From: Flavobacterium psychrophilum DSM 3660 = ATCC 49418
GTDB taxonomy: Bacteria; Bacteroidota; Bacteroidia; Flavobacteriales; Flavobacteriaceae
Assembly (NCBI RefSeq): GCF_002217405.1
Contig: NZ_MUHE01000019.1
Span: forward strand, 1 to 38,163
Length of the DNA: 38,163 nucleotides
Direction: 5' to 3'
The first letter of the stretch is position 1, and each line of letters opens with the position of its first letter. This document shows positions 35,962-38,163 of this stretch, in pieces. The notes below the pieces were generated by a model. The model saw only the letters and a program-made list of their open reading frames with translations, ran no database searches and had not been told where the DNA came from. The translations under genes and the position numbers were made by a program.

Positions 35962-38163
35962 ATGAGTAAAACGCTACCATCGTTGTATAGTAATTTGAGA
36001 AAAATGCTATATGTTTTTTTTCTATTAAATTCAGTTTTTTTGTATTCACAGGCTACTGTGGTTGCAAACCCTACGAATGCGCAAATTAATTCATCGCTTA
36101 ATGGACCCAATCTTACCATTACGGGCGGTACATTAGTTGGTGCTGCGCCTATAGCTACTGTAAGGGCTAAACAAGTAGCTACATTTACAAACGGAATTGT
36201 AGGGGCAGGATTAGGGCTAGCAAAAGGTGCTTATTTCTCTACGGGAGATGCAGTTTTTGAATTGTCTAATAAAAATTCACTTGCTATAAGTACTAAAAAT
36301 CCAGCGGGTGCGACTCCCCTAGATGATGATGATTTGAAAATTATCGATCCTACAGCTAACTTTGATTTAGTTTCGTATTCGTTTACAATTACGTTAGGGC
36401 CTGCTGTTTCAGGTTTAAAAATTGGGTATCAGTTTGGCTCCGAAGAATTTCCGAATTATGTAGGGTCAATTTATAACGATGTTTTTGGTTTCTTTTTAAC
36501 AGGTCCCGGAATTAGCGGTACGCTAAACATGGCAACACTGCCAAATGGTAATGCCACTTCAATTAATAAGGTAAATTCAGGGGTGCCTGGTAGTAATTCT
36601 TCTACACCACCAATTGCTGCTTACGATGGTACACAGTCTGCTTTGTATATTAATAATGGGCACACAACTACGGTTTTAGGAGGTAAATATATTTCGAATA
36701 CTAATCCTCAGCCAGGCCCTTTTCCAGTTTTTGTAGAGTTTAATGGTTTAACAAAATTAATCAATAGGACTATTACAGGGTTAACGCCAGGAGCCACATA
36801 TACATTTAAAGTGGTTATTGCAGATGCGGGAGATTATAAGTATGATTCAGGTGTGTTTATTGATATGATGGAGGGTATGATAAACACAGATTTAGCAGTA
36901 ACAAATACTGTAAGTAGTATGTCTCCGCAAATAGGTTGTGATGTTACATTTACATTAACAGCTAGTAATGCAGGGCCAGGTAATGCAACCAATACTAAAG
37001 TTACAGATCTATTGCCTTCGGGATATACTTTTGTGTCTGCTACGCCTTCTGCTGGAACTTATAATTCAGTAACTGGCGTTTGGGATGTTGGTTTGTTAAA
37101 TATTGGAGCTGTACCAACATTGCAAATAGTTGCAACTGTAAATCCGTCAGGCGTTTATTTAAATACAGCAACCATAGCATCTGGGGATATTGTAGATATT
37201 AATGCAACTAATGATTCATCTTCTGTAACTCCAGTTCCCACGGTTGCCATTGTTGCAACCAATACCACCAGCACAGCTGCTATTTGTGAGAATACCGCCA
37301 AAGCATTAACTGCTACACCAGCAGGCGGTACTTGGTCTGTACTTTCAGGAGGCGGAACAATTTTAGGAACTACATACACCCCAGCAGATGTTGCAGCAGA
37401 TACTCCAGTAACCATTCGTTATACAGTGGCTGCAAACGGATCATGTGCTGCTACAACTTCAGATGTTGCTTTTACTGTTAATATAATACCAACAGCTCCA
37501 ACAGTTGGAACCATCACCCAGCCTACCTGTCTTTTGGTGACAGGAAGTGTAGTGTTGAATGATCTACCAGCAGGAGACTGGACAATCAATCCAGGGAATA
37601 TTACAGGAAATACTGCTACTACCACTATTTCAGGATTGGCGGCAGGAACCACTTTTAATTATACAGTAACCCTTAGTGGGTGTACATCTGGGTCAGTTAA
37701 AGTAGTTATTAATAATTATGTATGCCCAGTAGCAGACAGCGGTACAGCACCATCAACAGGAGGGGAAGCCATACCAAATGTAGCATTAAACGATGTTGTA
37801 AATGGATTACCAGCGACTTTAGGAGTAAGCGGTAATGCGACAATAGCAACCTCAGGCGTATGGCCAGTAGGAGTAACTTTAAATCCAACAACAGGTGCTA
37901 TCAACGTAGCAGTAGGTACCATACCAGGTGTTTATCCAGTAACCTACCAATTGTGTGATAAACTAACGCCACAAACATGTGCTACAGTAGTAAATACAGT
38001 CACTGTAACAGCGGTATTAAATCCAGTAGCAGACAGCGGTACAGCACCATCAACAGGAGGGGAAGCCATACCAAATGTAGCATTAAACGATGTTGTAAAT
38101 GGATTACCAGCGACTTTAGGAGTAAGCGGTAATGCGACAATAGCAACCTCAGGCGTATGGCCA
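35962..38163 (+). CDS. large secreted surface protein with choice-of-anchor L, DUF11 and tandem repeats (partial, runs off the right edge)
   Basis: An open frame of 734 codons with no stop before the window ends. An N-terminal signal peptide (MLYVFFLLNSVFLYSQ, after 14 leading residues) shows export. Residues about 45-305 form a choice-of-anchor L domain; the diagnostic stretch is FGSEEFPNYVGSIYNDVFGF, then FLTGPG and SINKVN. Residues about 310-420 form a DUF11 (conserved repeat) domain: TDLAVTNTVSSMSPQIGCDV. Ig-like beta regions with paired Cys follow to about 588, then 99-residue repeats starting VADSGTAPSTGGEAIPN. Such proteins in Flavobacteria usually end in a type IX secretion or gliding-associated sorting domain, which would lie beyond the window. 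Probable role: surface adhesion or matrix; this is inference. An ATG at 36004 is an alternative start. Confidence 0.9.
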   Translation, partial: MSKTLPSLYSNLRKMLYVFFLLNSVFLYSQATVVANPTNAQINSSLNGPNLTITGGTLVGAAPIATVRAKQVATFTNGIVGAGLGLAKGAYFSTGDAVFELSNKNSLAISTKNPAGATPLDDDDLKIIDPTANFDLVSYSFTITLGPAVSGLKIGYQFGSEEFPNYVGSIYNDVFGFFLTGPGISGTLNMATLPNGNATSINKVNSGVPGSNSSTPPIAAYDGTQSALYINNGHTTTVLGGKYISNTNPQPGPFPVFVEFNGLTKLINRTITGLTPGATYTFKVVIADAGDYKYDSGVFIDMMEGMINTDLAVTNTVSSMSPQIGCDVTFTLTASNAGPGNATNTKVTDLLPSGYTFVSATPSAGTYNSVTGVWDVGLLNIGAVPTLQIVATVNPSGVYLNTATIASGDIVDINATNDSSSVTPVPTVAIVATNTTSTAAICENTAKALTATPAGGTWSVLSGGGTILGTTYTPADVAADTPVTIRYTVAANGSCAATTSDVAFTVNIIPTAPTVGTITQPTCLLVTGSVVLNDLPAGDWTINPGNITGNTATTTISGLAAGTTFNYTVTLSGCTSGSVKVVINNYVCPVADSGTAPSTGGEAIPNVALNDVVNGLPATLGVSGNATIATSGVWPVGVTLNPTTGAINVAVGTIPGVYPVTYQLCDKLTPQTCATVVNTVTVTAVLNPVADSGTAPSTGGEAIPNVALNDVVNGLPATLGVSGNATIATSGVWP
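37726..38163 (+). repeat. 297-bp tandem repeat inside the surface-protein gene
   Basis: Unit 1 starts at 37726 and unit 2 at 38023, a period of 297 bp (99 codons), in frame. The 141 bases of unit 2 inside the window are identical to unit 1, including all synonymous positions. More units probably follow beyond the edge. Confidence 0.93.

Noticed and set aside
35934..36119. A 61-codon minus-strand open frame over the start of the surface-protein gene
   Set aside because: It overlaps the signal-peptide region of a clear gene on the other strand, has no promoter or recognisable content, and is best seen as a shadow.
37155..37922. Minus-strand open frames of 60-86 codons at the right end of the window
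   Set aside because: They are antisense to the long, domain-bearing plus-strand surface-protein frame and have the Val/Ala-rich composition expected from reading such repeats backwards.

Overview
The window comes from a low-GC member of the Bacteroidota, almost certainly a Flavobacterium or close relative. The evidence is an adjacent SusC/SusD pair, a Porin_10-type outer membrane protein, near-absence of Shine-Dalgarno sequences except at rpsU, several promoters of the Bacteroidota form TTTG-N(18-20)-TAnnTTTG, and RpoB, RpoC, EF-Tu and LysRS proteins that read like Flavobacterium orthologues. Most of the window is core chromosome. I see no intact insertion sequence, prophage, CRISPR array or defence island.

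Layout. 1-4100: a small exported protein, lysS, lipB and rnhB; lipB and rnhB converge with overlapping stop codons. 4267-11076: an orphan SusC/SusD nutrient-uptake pair closed by a clear terminator, then a putative porin. 11270-17741: a PLP enzyme with CBS domains, a 682-bp repeat-bearing intergenic stretch with a possible gene remnant, a DEDDh exonuclease, a DUF2851 protein, a PspC-like membrane protein, a membrane-anchored ComEA-like helix-hairpin-helix protein and an acyl-CoA dehydrogenase. 17977-32997: a continuous translation/transcription block, rpsU-xerC-hpf-tRNA-Thr-tRNA-Tyr-tRNA-Thr-tuf-tRNA-Trp-secE-nusG-rplK-rplA-rplJ-rplL-rpoB-rpoC. 33336-35504: a DUF3467 protein and, divergent from the last gene, prfC. 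35962 to the right edge: the first 734 codons of a large secreted protein with a choice-of-anchor L domain, a DUF11 domain and a C-terminal array of 99-residue repeats that runs off the window.

How the genes work together. The central block supplies ribosomal proteins S21, L11, L1, L10 and L12, EF-Tu, tRNAs, SecE, NusG, a hibernation factor and the two large RNA polymerase subunits. Its control is the most interesting part. rpsU alone carries a near-perfect Shine-Dalgarno, which fits the known bS21 autoregulation of Flavobacterium. A tRNA promoter is interlocked with the hpf terminator. Structured spacers lie between rplL and rpoB and between rpoB and rpoC, and the second holds a 16-bp perfect hairpin with a T-tract.

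The intergenic DNA carries several dispersed repeat families: imperfect palindromes at 2444, 11093 and 17779, AGATTTTAGATT-type tracts, and a roughly 185-225 bp element with two copies and one partial copy. The two fuller copies of that element each end about 35 bp before a start codon. Nothing here is clearly a new multi-gene system. The best candidates for new biology are the cis-regulatory architecture of the tRNA/tuf/rpo block, the gene-proximal repeat element, and the surface protein with nucleotide-identical repeats.
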